From CAVPGP01 sp963718065 (lineage in GTDB: Bacteria > Actinomycetota > Thermoleophilia > Gaiellales > Gaiellaceae): a DNA stretch of 64,000 bases. The notes beneath the pieces were generated by a model. It searched no databases. It saw nothing but the letters and a program-made list of their open reading frames with translations, and had not been told where the DNA came from. Both the position numbers and the translations under genes were made by a program. Every line of letters begins with the position of its first letter. The stretch's first letter is position 1. Positions 1 to 9,525 of the stretch are shown in pieces. The stretch covers positions 1 to 64,000 of the forward strand of contig CAVQYE010000003.1 of the NCBI GenBank assembly GCA_963718065.1, given 5' to 3'.

Positions 1-348
1 ACAATGCTCACGAGCCGTTACCGTTGTAGCTGCAATGCTAAAAAAGCTTCCGGAAAGTCCCCGGGATTTAAAAATTGGCGGTAGGACTTATTGTCGGCGA
101 TTAATTCAATCCATTCAATATAATGTTTTTCCTCCATCGGATGGGGTACGCTTCCCACCGTTACTTTATAACCACTGTCAGTTTTCTCAATCGCCGGAAA
201 CATGTTTCTCTTTAGAGGCGTCCACCGAATTCTCAGTTAGCAATACCATCGGCTCCCCACAGCAAACCAGCTGCCCGCCTCCGGCATAAACTACTTCGAC
301 AACGTTTCCGCAATGAGAACACTTATAAATTTGCAATTTTAAAATCAT
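1..348 (-). CDS. Desulfoferrodoxin (superoxide reductase), 3' end cut by window, two frameshifts
   Basis: Reduces superoxide to hydrogen peroxide at a non-heme iron centre in the cytoplasm of anaerobes. The N-terminal desulforedoxin-type domain is readable (CSHCG, then a CC pair in VCCGEP), followed by the superoxide reductase domain with KHVPAIEK, VGSVPHPME and HYIEWIEL, which supply iron-binding histidines. The frame breaks near 199-205 (one extra T) and again in a T run near 34-40; correcting both gives FFSIAATTVTAREHC at the window edge, where the Cys-Asn-x-His-Gly ligand motif should begin. The ATG at 348 has AAGGAG upstream. The breaks look like sequencing errors rather than decay. Confidence 0.85.
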
Positions 349-388
349 TTGAATCACTCCTTAAATTTTTTTTGGTGTAAACATAAAG

Positions 389-1674
389 CTAAAAATAGCT
401 TTTTAACAACATCAGGTTTAACACGGTTACGACGATTCCAATCATCCATAATACGGTTTGATCCAGCGTCGAATTTCGATACTGCCCCATTACCTTAGCT
501 GACGAGGTTAAATAAATTTGCAGGAAAATCGTAATCGGTAGTTGAATGCTTAAAAACATCTGCGAATAGACCAGTCCCCGAAAAGGATCTCCGATCATAA
601 ATATCGCGACTGTCGCCAAACTTAGGATGGCCTCCGACGCCTGAAGCTTGGTATGTAGATCTTTGATGTCATAGGGTTCCTTAAACAGCCCGGCCACAAT
701 GCTTCCTCCGGCCATGCCCGCCGTAGTAGTCGATGATATTCCGGCAAAGAGTAGCGCCACTCCAAAAACCACCGCCGCGCCTTTGCCAAGCATGGGTTCT
801 AAAGATGTTCCCGCGCTTTACCCAACTCCGCTACCGGTATCCGTTTGCTGAAAAAAGTGGCTGCCGCCAAAATAATCATGGCGCTATTGATCGCCCACCC
901 TACGATCATCGAGAACAAGGTGTCCATAAATTCATATTTCAACTGTTTTTTGATGGATCCGATGGTCTTGCAAATTCCATTCCCGGCTTTGAATGATCTC
1001 GGAATGCAAGAATAAATTATGCGGCATGACCACCGCCCCCAGGACAGCCATGATAATCGGCATCGCATTTGGCGGAAAGCTGGGAGTGACCCAGTTATAG
1101 GTGGCTGTTCCCCATTTGACAGGAATGATACTTACTTCATAGATAAATGAAACTCCGATCAAGGAGACGAATCCGATAATCCATCTTTCCAGACGCCGAT
1201 ATGAATTTGAATAAAGCAGCCACAAGACCAGCATCAAGACCATCACCGCGCCTAGTTTCAAGGGAATTTTGAATAAAAGTTCCAGGGCGATGGCCCCACC
1301 CAAAATTTCGGCTAAAGCGGTGGAGATGGAAGCTGAAATCGCTGTACTAAGAATTATTTTGGCAGCGGCGGAAGGTAAATGTTTAGTAGTCGCTTCAGCC
1401 AGACAATCACCGGTTGTAATCCCCTAATGGGCCACATTATGCTGTAGCATGATTAACATCAAGGTTGCAAGGGTTACCATCCACAATAATGTATAACCAT
1501 AATCGGATCCGGCCGCCAAATTCGCGGCCCAGTTTCCGGGATCGATAAATCCCACTGTTACTAGCAGACCCGGGTCCGATATATTTAATGAAATCTTTGG
1601 CTCCCAGTATCGGATGATGGTAGTTTGGCATCCAATTTATTTTTTAAGGCAATTATTGATTTAGTCTCATTCAT
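389..1674 (-). CDS. mntH: Nramp-family Mn(II)/Fe(II) transporter, multiple frameshifts
   Basis: Proton-coupled importer of manganese or iron in the inner membrane. The translation is scattered over three frames but reads as one protein. The TM1 metal-binding motif is in VGFIDPGNWAANLAAGSDYG near 1,550 and the TM6 motif is in AVVMPHNLFLHSE near 1,035; hydrophobic segments continue to the stop at 389. At least three indels are needed (near 1,600, 1,430 and 800-1,070). The start ATG at 1674 follows GGAG at moderate distance. It lies between superoxide reductase and nitroreductase on the same strand, which suits an oxidative-stress role for manganese uptake. Confidence 0.85.
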
Positions 1675-1720
1675 GGTTATTTTAATTGCTCCAAGCTTTG
1701 ATCCTTTTTTATTTATTGTT

Positions 1721-2335
1721 TCATATTTCTTTTACAATATCGGCATATTCTTTACGCTTAATCCTTGGATACAATGTCTTAGTATCGTCAAAATAGCCTA
1801 AGGCAATCAACATCACTACGTTTTTATTTTCGGACAGTCCAAATTCTTTTTTAACGCCGTCAAAGTCAACTCCGCTCATGGGATGAGAATCGACGCCGTA
1901 ATATTTGGCCGCATACATCAGCGCCATCGCCAATAATCCGGCATTGCTTTCGGCGAATTTGATTTTTCTTTCAGTAGTCGAGCCATATAAGTGCGCCGCA
2001 AATTTTTGGGAATTAGCTACCGCTTCCTTGTCATTCAATAGAGCCTCTAAATCGGACCAGGCTTGATTCTCCGGCTTATAACCATCTAAATCGCCAATCA
2101 TAATCAACGTCACCGGCGCTTCTTTAATCTTAGGCTGATTCATCGCCAAGGGGAAGAGCTTTTCTTTGGCCTGCTCGGACTTAACCGCAATAATCTCCCA
2201 CGGCTGCAAATTGAAGGCCGATGGCGCCAGTGCCGCCAGATTAACAATGTCCCTTAAAACTGCGTCGGCCACGGGGCGCTGCGGATTAAAAAAATTCACC
2301 GCGCGCCTTGCTTCAAAAACTTTTTTCAAGTCCAT
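1721..2335 (-). CDS. Nitroreductase-family flavoprotein
   Basis: FMN-dependent NAD(P)H oxidoreductase of the nitroreductase superfamily, about 204 residues, the usual length. The N-terminal FMN-binding stretch (FEARRAVNFF) and the SAFNLQPW motif near residue 40 are typical, and LMYAAKYYGVDSHPMSG matches the C-terminal active-site region. I chose the ATG at 2335 because AGGAGG sits about 8 nt upstream; a TTG directly before it is in frame but less likely. It is one of only two genes in the AT-rich segment that read through without a break. The natural substrate cannot be told from sequence. Confidence 0.85.
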   Translation of the reverse strand: MDLKKVFEARRAVNFFNPQRPVADAVLRDIVNLAALAPSAFNLQPWEIIAVKSEQAKEKLFPLAMNQPKIKEAPVTLIMIGDLDGYKPENQAWSDLEALLNDKEAVANSQKFAAHLYGSTTERKIKFAESNAGLLAMALMYAAKYYGVDSHPMSGVDFDGVKKEFGLSENKNVVMLIALGYFDDTKTLYPRIKRKEYADIVKEI

Positions 2336-2420
2336 CAAATATCATCCTCCTTTTTGTATTGGATCATCAGGCTATAATGAGCCAAGTGGCTTCATTAACC
2401 CTGTTCACGCCTGTAAATTA

Positions 2421-2960
2421 CTAAATTGCTGTTTGATATGCCAACGGGTCTAACGGCGAACCGGTTGGAAATACTCTGGCCCCCAGTTCCCGGTCTAATA
2501 ACAACAAGCCTTCTTTGGAATCATTAACCTGTTTGACTTGTTCGAAAATTCGCTGGGAGTCGGCTTCTTCTTGAACTTGTTCATTGATAAACCAGCTAAG
2601 CAAGGGCTCAGCAGTATATTCGCTCTCCTCCCGGACTGCTTGCAACAGCTCGCCGATTTTTTGGGTAATAAACACTTCATGCTGATACGCGGATTCCCAA
2701 ACGTCAGCCGGAGTACTCCACGTGGTCTGCAACTGTTTTAAATCCAGCAGTTCTACCAGACCGCCCCGGTTATTAATGTAATCGAAGAGCTTCATCGCAT
2801 GAATCATTTCTTCATGCGCCTGACAGCGCATCCAGTGAGCCATTCCGTCCCAATTCAACGAATGAAAATAGGCGGCCATCGATAAGTAAATATAGTAGGA
2901 TTCCAGTTCGTGCTTGATTTGTTGGTTCATCATTTCCTTAATCTTTTGCTTAATCATCAT
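2421..2960 (-). CDS. ftnA: Ferritin, non-heme iron storage
   Basis: Oxidises Fe(II) and stores it in a 24-subunit cage. The 179-residue protein has the four-helix ferritin pattern: HELESYYIYLSMAAYF gives the first ferroxidase Glu (18) and Tyr (25), AHEEMIHAMK gives Glu50/51 and His54, and FINEQVQEEADSQ carries the last helix ligands. AAAGGAG lies 6 nt before tandem ATGs at 2960 and 2957. It sits between nitroreductase and a second ferritin-like gene in a run of iron and oxygen defence genes. The reading frame is intact. Confidence 0.92.
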   Translation of the reverse strand: MMIKQKIKEMMNQQIKHELESYYIYLSMAAYFHSLNWDGMAHWMRCQAHEEMIHAMKLFDYINNRGGLVELLDLKQLQTTWSTPADVWESAYQHEVFITQKIGELLQAVREESEYTAEPLLSWFINEQVQEEADSQRIFEQVKQVNDSKEGLLLLDRELGARVFPTGSPLDPLAYQTAI

Positions 2961-2990
2961 TATTTGCTCCTTTAATTTTATTAATTTTTA

Positions 2991-3491
2991 TCAATAATCC
3001 TCTAAATGTACAAATTCCCCGTTTTCAACCCATGTTTGCGGTCGCAAGACCAATTCGTAAAGGTTATGCAGCAAAAAATAGTGTTTTTCTTCTTCTTCGG
3101 CAATTTTTTTAAATAACTCATTTTGCTTTTGATCCGTCGTATCGACGGCCTTTTCCAGATAAAATTTTTGACTTTTCCTTTCAAGTTCCATGGCCGTTTG
3201 GTAGAGTTCCAACTGGGAAATGTCCAAATTCTTCAAAGCCGTCTCTGAGCGATCATTTGCTGCAAAGATATTACCGGCGTTTTTTAAAAGGCCATGGTCG
3301 CAACAAACAACTACCGGCGCCCGTCGCATGTTTTCAAATATCTGATAATGTTTGACTTCATCGTTCGGCGAGTTGCATTAAAAATTCTCCTGAAAACCGT
3401 ATATCGGTCGCTTCGTTTCGGCCAGATCACGGTAGAAGATTTCACTGTCTTGCTCCATTTGCATTGCGAGTTTCAAAGCGTCCATCGTCAT
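2991..3491 (-). CDS. Rubrerythrin-like ferritin-fold protein, frameshifted
   Basis: Probable diiron ferritin-fold protein related to rubrerythrins, about 165 residues after correction. The first helix contains ALKLAMQMEQDSEIFYRDLAE, and after a break LANDEVKHYQIFENM supplies an ExxH motif. The second half repeats the pattern with YQTAMELERKSQKFYLEKA and IAEEEEKHYFLLHNLYELV. At least two indels disrupt the frame near 3,345-3,390. AGGAGG abuts the first ATG (3500), so the ATG at 3491, 9 nt away, is the likelier start. No rubredoxin-type Cys pair is visible, so it may be an erythrin rather than a classical rubrerythrin. Confidence 0.75.
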
Positions 3492-3528
3492 TGTCATCAT
3501 CCTCCTTCAATTCGTTTGATCAGTTAAG

Positions 3529-4389
3529 TTATTTATTTGCGGCAATTAACTTTTCCAATTTCAAAATATCAAGTTTTCTCCGGTAAAGCGGTTCAGGAAT
3601 TGTCCTTCGTAAATACCAAGATTATCTTCGAAGGTTTTTGGGGATTGATATAGAAAGATCCCCAGCGGCAGTTTTTCAGCTTCGATTGCTTTGGCAAAAG
3701 CCGCAGTCCGGTTGGTTGGATCATACTGTTCATCCAAGTAATAAGTATGTTCTTTAAACCATTGATAGGTATTGTGTTTATTAAAGGAAACGCAGGGCTG
3801 GAGAACATCTACCAAAGCATAACCGCGATGCGGTAATTGCTTTTTTAAAGATTTCCTTGGCTTGTGCGGCATCGCCCATAAATGCCCGTGCCACAAAGGA
3901 AGCGTCTAGCGCCAAAGCAACTGCGATTGGGTTAAACGGTTCATTGGTAACGCCGTTTACTTGTACCGGAGTTTGAAAACCTTGGGCGCTAGTCGGGGAG
4001 GCCTGTCCTTTAGTCAAACCATAAACCATATTGTTATGGACAATATTCGTGATATTCGGGTTGCGCCGGATAGTGTGGAGAAAGTGATTGCCGCCCTCTC
4101 CATACATGTCGCCATCGCCACTTTCAGCGATCACTGTCAGTCCCGGATTGGCAGCCTTAATCGCGGTTGCCGCCGGTAAAGCCCGGCCATGCAACCCGTT
4201 GAAAAAATTACAGCGCAAATAGTGGGGTATTTTGGCCGCTTGACCAATCCCGGAAACCATGACCAAATTTTCCGGGCTGATCTCCAGTTCGGCTAGGGCT
4301 GCTTCTAAAATGTTCAAAATTCCGAAATTACCGCAACCGGGACACCAGCTAATATCGATGCAATCACTTTTAAAAACTTCAGCATTCAT
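3529..4389 (-). CDS. korB: 2-oxoacid:ferredoxin oxidoreductase beta subunit, two frameshifts
   Basis: The thiamine-diphosphate-binding half of an enzyme that decarboxylates a 2-oxoacid to acyl-CoA and reduces ferredoxin. WCPGCGNFG near the N-terminus is the KorB-type motif, and AESGDGDMYGEGGNHFLH with HNNMVYGLTKGQASPT covers the ThDP/Mg site and the loop after it. The frame breaks in an A run near 3,840 and again near 3,570; correcting the second gives a C-terminus ending IAANK and moves the stop from 3561 to 3529. The ATG at 4389 lies 5 nt after the alpha-subunit stop, so the two are translationally coupled. The substrate (2-oxoglutarate, pyruvate or another) is not certain. Confidence 0.88.
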
Positions 4390-4394
4390 CGTTT

Positions 4395-6105
4395 TCACCC
4401 CTTCGCCAATATTGCTTGAATTTGGTCCACCAGTTCTTCTACGGAGAAAGGCATCCCGTTATATTTAAGAATTCGATGCCGGACTGTGATGCCGGTAGAT
4501 AATTGAATTAACTTGCCAAATTGGCAGGTGGCGTTATTTTCCACCACAATAGTTTGCGCCGCTTTTTTAAGATAGCTTGCGGTCTCCATCGCTAATGGAA
4601 AAACCTGTTTAAAATGAAGGAAAGCCACTTCTTTTCTTTGTAAAATAGTCAATGCTTCCAAAATCGCCTCAAAAGTTGAGCCCCATCCAATGATCAAAAC
4701 TCGGTAATCGGAGTTGCCAACCAGTTCCGGTGGGATTATTGCTTGTTTAATAAGGTCGTTTTTCCGAAGCCGTTTTTGGTTCATCCGGACCCGCAAATCC
4801 AAATCTTCGGTGAGATGCCCTACTTCGTCATGCTCATCACTGTCAACCCTACGCAAACCTTCGCCATAACCGGGAATGCCGCGGGGTGAAATTCCGGTGG
4901 TGGTAAATTGGTAACGTTGATAGCCAGGTGTGGTTTCGACGATCTGTGGGATTACGGTAAGCTTATATGTCTCAAAGGCCGGAACATTGCAATAAGAGTC
5001 AACCAAAAATTGATCGGTAAGAATAAAGACCGGTACCTGGAATTGATCTGCTAGTTGAAAAGCTTTTTGGGTAAGGTCAAAAGCCTCGTTGATATTACCG
5101 GGAGCCAATATAATTCGGGGGAACTCCCCATGGCCCGCATAAAGGGCTAATTCCAAGTCCGCTTGTTCGGTCCGGGTGGGTAGGCCGGTTGCCGGTCCCG
5201 GACGTTGCGCCAGATGGACCACGACCGGTGATTCAATCATTCCGGCCAAGCTAATACCCTCGGTCATTAGGGCGAAGCCCCCGCCGGAAGTAGTTACAAT
5301 GGCTCGGGCGCCAGCGTACCACGCCCCTAAAGCCATGTTGATGGCACTGATCTCATCCTCAGCTTGCTCGACAACAATCGGGAGATCCCTTGAATATTTG
5401 GCCAAATAGGTTAAGACCCCCGTTCCCGGCGACATCGGATAAGAAGAAATAAAATTGCAGCCTCCGGCAAGCGCCCCTAATGCAACAGCTTCTGCACCAC
5501 TGACGATTATATGATCTTCAATTGTTGAAATTGGCGGTATATCGAAAACTATCCGACCGGAGTTCCGGAGCTCCGCTCCTAACTGGTAACCTCTTACAGC
5601 AGCCTCCAAATTCTTATTAAAAATCACCTCACTTTTCGTAGCAAAAAATTGGCGTATATTGTCCGTAAGGAGAGCCGGCGCGATGGCAAACAATCCGGCA
5701 ATGACGCCGATAGCCACGGTGTTGACGAAAAGCGGGCCGCCAATCTCGTCTGCAATTTTTGAAAAAGGGATATCAAAAACAGACATCCCGTCCGGGGGGA
5801 GAATTTTAGCCTTTTCTCCTAGTATTTCCGTCTCCGCGCTGATCCGTTTTTGAAGATGCGGCAAGAGCAGCTTTGTCGAGCGGAATCAAGATATCGATTT
5901 TGTCGGTAAAAGCAGCTACAGACTGGGAAGAAACCTTGATTTCCGTGGAATTGCTACCGCCCCGAATTTGGGACATATATTCCTTACTGGCGAAAATTTG
6001 GTAACCGGCGGTTTTTAAAAGTCTGGTTAAAACAGCTTCAATGGTTTGTATACCTTGTCCGGCTCCTCCGCATAACACAATCGAAACAGAATCCTTTATT
6101 GCCAT
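4395..6105 (-). CDS. korA: 2-oxoacid:ferredoxin oxidoreductase gamma-alpha fusion subunit, one frameshift
   Basis: Partner of the following beta subunit; this is the two-subunit form in which the gamma domain is fused to the N-terminus of alpha. The gamma part shows VLCGGAGQGIQT and SKEYMSQIRGGSNSTEI; the alpha part shows SGAEAVALGALAGGC, SYPMSPGTG, EQAEDEISAINMALGA and RPGPATGLPTRTEQ. A frameshift near 5,850 splits the reading just after DILIPLDKAAL, where the second frame resumes with PHLQKRIS. AAGGAG sits 9 nt before the ATG at 6105; an in-frame ATG further upstream has no better site. No cysteine cluster is present, so electrons leave through the beta subunit or a ferredoxin. Confidence 0.88.
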
Positions 6106-6456
6106 ATTTTGCATCTCCTTAACCATTAAATTGTTTAACTATATAAATCATTAACCATATATAACATTAACTATATTATATACTAACATATATTATTATT
6201 CAACTAATTTTTTCAATAAAAATTATCCTGTTAAATCGTTATCGAAACCTGATATAAGGATATTGGGACGCATTATCGTTTGTTGATGAAGGTAGGGAAA
6301 CATTATGGGCAAGTATTCATTTAGCTTGCCCAAAGAAATTGAGGACGAAGTAGCATTTCCAAATTTAATTGGTAGAGACGATTCATGGCAGGGCAAAGCC
6401 GACTGAATGCCGGTCAACCTCCGCCGTCATGACTGTCGCTGGCTTGACTCGCATGA
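6106..6456. other. AT-rich intergenic stretch, no gene recognised
   Basis: About 350 bases between the phosphomannomutase end and the oxidoreductase start. The part from 6,121 to 6,230 is strongly AT-rich and probably carries the promoter of the downstream minus-strand operon. A short open frame at 6223-6417 has no family features or ribosome site. The GC-richer part at 6,370-6,450 has short complementary runs (CCG and CGG flanking ACTGAATG) but I could not match it to a known riboswitch. Confidence 0.4.
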
Positions 6457-7827
6457 TTAAAAATTATCGATCAATTGCAAGAGCTCTTCGGTTTTTTCCT
6501 TCATTAACCCAATATTGCTTCTGCTTTCCACATTCAATCGTAAAAGCGGTTCGGTATTTGAGATACGAATATTAAAGCGCCATTCTTCGTACTCAATGCT
6601 CAAACCATCGGTCCGGTCGATCGCTAAGCTCTTGGGAACATATGTTTTTTCGATCCTTGCTAAAATTTCCAATGGACTGCTCACTTTGCGGTTTATTTCA
6701 CCGCTAACCGGATACCGTGCTACTCTTTCTCCAACTAACTCTGAAAGCGGTTGATTCTTAAAGCACATACTTTCCACCACCAGCAACCAGGGAATCATGC
6801 CACTGTCGCAATAGGCAAAATCTTTAAAATAATGGTGCGCCGACATCTCTCCGCCGTAAACCGCGTCTTCTAAAAACGCATCCGCTCTTTAATAAAAGCA
6901 TGTCCGGTCTTACTCTGTACCGGCTCACCGCCTAAAGCCTTAACTAATTCAATCGTATTCCAAGTGAGGCGTGGATCATGAATGATTTTGGCGCCAGGTT
7001 GTCGTCTTAAAAAGGCCTGCGCCAGAAGACCCACAATATAGTATCCTTCGATAATGTTCCTTCTTTCATCAAAGAAGAAGCAACGATCAAAGTCACCATC
7101 CCAGGCGATCCCTGAAGTCCGCCTGATACTTTCGCACTGCCGCGGCCGTCACCTTCTGGTTTTCGATTAAAATCGGATTGGGAATTCCCTGCGGAAAGGT
7201 GCCGTCCGGTTTGTGATTTATTTTGATAAATTCGATAATGGCAACCATTTCTCCAGAACATCAATCACCGGGCCGGCGCAACCATTGCCGGCATTCACCA
7301 CGATCCGCAAAGGCTTTAGACTCTTGCAATCAATGTAAGTAAACATGCTCCACATAATCCGGCATGGTATCAACCGGCGTAATCTTACCGCGTTGTTCGG
7401 CCGGAACAATATGTGGGGTAAAGTTTTCGGCAACGACTCGTTCTTCCAGTTCGCGCAGCCCGGTATCCCCACTAATCGGCCGGGATCCTTTTCGCACCAG
7501 TTTCATACCGTTGTAATCTTGGGGATTATGGCTGGCTGTGATCATGATGCCGCCATCCAACGCCAGATGAGCAGTAGCAAAATAAATTTGTTCGGTACCG
7601 CACAGCCCAATGTCCACTACATCACAGCCCGCATCCGTTAATCCGTGGATCAGGGCTTTGGTCAACGGCAGACTCGATAAACGAATATCTCGTCCTACCA
7701 CCACCTTTTGCGCTGATAGGACTGCGCAAAAAACTTGGCCAATCCGATAGGCCATTTCCGCGTTCAATTCCTCAGGTACTCGCCCGCGGATATCATAAGC
7801 TTTAAATGCATCTCGCTTTAATTTCAC
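6457..7827 (-). CDS. manB: Phosphomannomutase/phosphoglucomutase, several frameshifts
   Basis: Interconverts mannose 6-phosphate and mannose 1-phosphate for GDP-mannose synthesis. The N-terminal part is intact: FKAYDIRG, VVGRDIRLSS and the phosphoserine loop GIMITASHNPQDYNGMK. The Mg-binding loop DGDFDRCFFFDE is readable near 7,085 in another frame and matches CpsG-type enzymes, followed by EGYYIVGLLAQAFL. The C-terminal domain ends with RISNTEPLLRLNVES, the phosphate-binding loop. At least three indels separate the pieces (near 7,330, 7,240 and 6,850-7,010). The ATG at 7827 overlaps the manC stop by 4 nt, so the pair is coupled. Confidence 0.88.
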
Positions 7828-9230
7828 TGTACATCCTCCTGTTCTCGGACTCGGCCATAACTATCTTCAAAGCGGACGATATCGTCCTCTCCAAGATAAT
7901 CCCCATTTTGGACTTCAATAATTTCTAGCGTTATTTTCCCCGGATTTTCTAAACGATGTTTGGTTGTAGGCGGAATATAAACACTTTCATTACGATGAAC
8001 CATTTTTTCTGTTTGGTCAACTGTGACCTTAGCTGTCCCGCCAATCACCACCCAATGCTCACTACGATGATAATGCAGTTGCAGACTGAGTTTCTGGCCG
8101 GGAGTCACCCTGATTTTTTTTATTTTATAGCCTTTTCCTTCACCCATTATCGTATAGCTTCCCCACGGCCGGTACACCGTCGTATTCTCATCGGCTTCCT
8201 TACGGCCTTGCCGCTTTAATTCCGTTACCAGCTTTTTTACGTGCTGGGACTCGCCTCTATGTGCCACGACGATGACATCATCGGTTTCAACGACCAATAA
8301 ATCTTCGAGACCAATACCGGCAAGCAAGCGGCTGCGGCTCATCATTAAGGTATTTGTACAATGAAGCGGTAAGCAATCTCCCCTAACCGCATTGCCAGCT
8401 CATCTTTTGGCATCGCCTCATAAATAGCATCCCATGAACCAATATCATTCCAATATCCCTGGAAGGGAATAACCACCTGATGTGATTTTTCAGCCACTGC
8501 ATAGTCAATGGAAATATTAGGCATCTGTTGAAATTGATTCTGCATTTTCATCAAACGGAAGCGCCAAAATCTGGTAAACATCCGACTGATATTTTTGGAA
8601 CTCTGCGCTCAGACAGCCGATTGTAAAGGCAAACATGCCGAATTCCAGTAATAACCACCTGCCGCGAGATATTTTTGGGCGGTTACCTGATCCGGTTTTT
8701 CCTTAAAATCATTCACGCTAAAACCGTCACCACAGGCTTCCCCGGCATGAATATATCCGTAACCAGGCTCCGGTTTGTCTGGTTGAATGCCTAAGGTCAC
8801 GATTTTATCTTGTCTGGCCATTAGTTCCACCTTTTTTGACAGCAGCAACAAAATCTTGTTGGGAACGAATGATATGATCGGAAGGAGATACAAAAATCAC
8901 TTCATTTTCGAGTTCCGAGTTTATCCAAACAATATCGCGCTGCTAAAGCAATAGCCGGAGCCGTGTTCCGTCCAACCGGCTCTAACAATATATGGGCAGC
9001 TTGGGCATTGCAATCAGCCAGTTCCAACTGCACATGGTGTTGATAGGCATCATTGGTAACAATCAGAATATCCGATGGTGGCACAATGGCTAAAAAACGG
9101 GTCACCGTCTGCGCCAACAAAGATCGTTCCCCTTTTTCAATTTGCAAAAATTGCTTTGGATAAGAACTGCGCGATAAAGGAAAAAGCCGAGTTCCGCCAC
9201 CGCCAGCCAAAATAACAATTTTGATCTCAT
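7824..9230 (-). CDS. manC: Mannose-1-phosphate guanylyltransferase with cupin (type II PMI) domain, several frameshifts
   Basis: Makes GDP-mannose from mannose 1-phosphate and GTP; the C-terminal cupin adds a type II mannose-6-phosphate isomerase domain. The nucleotide-binding signature is in AGGGGTRLFPLSRSSYPKQF near the N-terminus, and LLEPVGRNTAPAIALAA follows. The cupin reads VYRPWGSYTIMGEGKGYKIK, with the metal-site residues in LSLQLHYHRSEHWVV. At least four indels break the frame, including one within the first codons after the ATG at 9230. AAGGGAG lies just upstream of that ATG. It precedes manB and follows a glycosyltransferase-type gene, suggesting exopolysaccharide or glycan synthesis. 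Confidence 0.9.
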
Positions 9231-9274
9231 AATCTCCCTTATATTATAAAAACTGAAACTCGCCATGTTCTCCT

Positions 9275-9517
9275 TTAGTCATCCAGTTTGTATTTTGACA
9301 AAGCCAAATTAGCAATCGCATAACCAACTATGCTTTCAGCCCCTTGATTGCGGTTTACGCCATCGGGAGTAATCCCGTCAAAACAACCGCCTGTATCCGG
9401 GTCAATCAGGTTTTTCCCTAAAGAATTTTCACCGGAATACCAGGCAAAACTTTTTTGGGCCAACTTGTCGCATCGCTTTCTCGCTAGTAATGGCATAAGC
9501 TGCTAAGTGAGCTACCG
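9275..9517 (-). CDS. C-terminal fragment of a glycosyltransferase-linked protein, truncated at the junction
   Basis: Only the last roughly 80 residues are present. The reading AESVAHLAAYAITSEKAM runs back to the junction, then shifts frame near 9,480 into FAWYSGENSLGKNLIDPDTG and ends GAESIVGYAIANLALSK. The WF-x-G-N-LG / DP-TGG-DG / NxNQGAES pattern is known from the C-terminal region of bacterial group 1 glycosyltransferases and linked six-hairpin domains. Everything upstream is lost where the GC-rich DNA begins. It is on the same strand as manC and manB, which fits use of GDP-mannose. Confidence 0.6.
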
Positions 9518-9525
9518 ATTCTGCG
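9505..9525. other. Probable chimeric assembly junction
   Basis: Composition changes abruptly here from AT-rich to very GC-rich DNA. The minus-strand fragment remains meaningful up to about 9517 and the plus-strand ATPase becomes meaningful from about 9518 (ILRDAGLITDEQL), so two coding sequences of opposite strand are cut at the same point. No integrase, att-like repeat, tRNA or insertion sequence lies here. The exact breakpoint cannot be fixed because a few bases fit both sides. Confidence 0.85.

Noticed and set aside
6370..6450. Possible riboswitch upstream of the oxidoreductase operon
   Set aside because: I compared the visible blocks with c-di-GMP, cobalamin, fluoride and ZTP riboswitch patterns from memory and none fits.
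9505..9525. Horizontal transfer boundary
   Set aside because: Both flanking genes are cut mid-sequence and no mobility gene, repeat or tRNA is present; lifestyles on each side also disagree.
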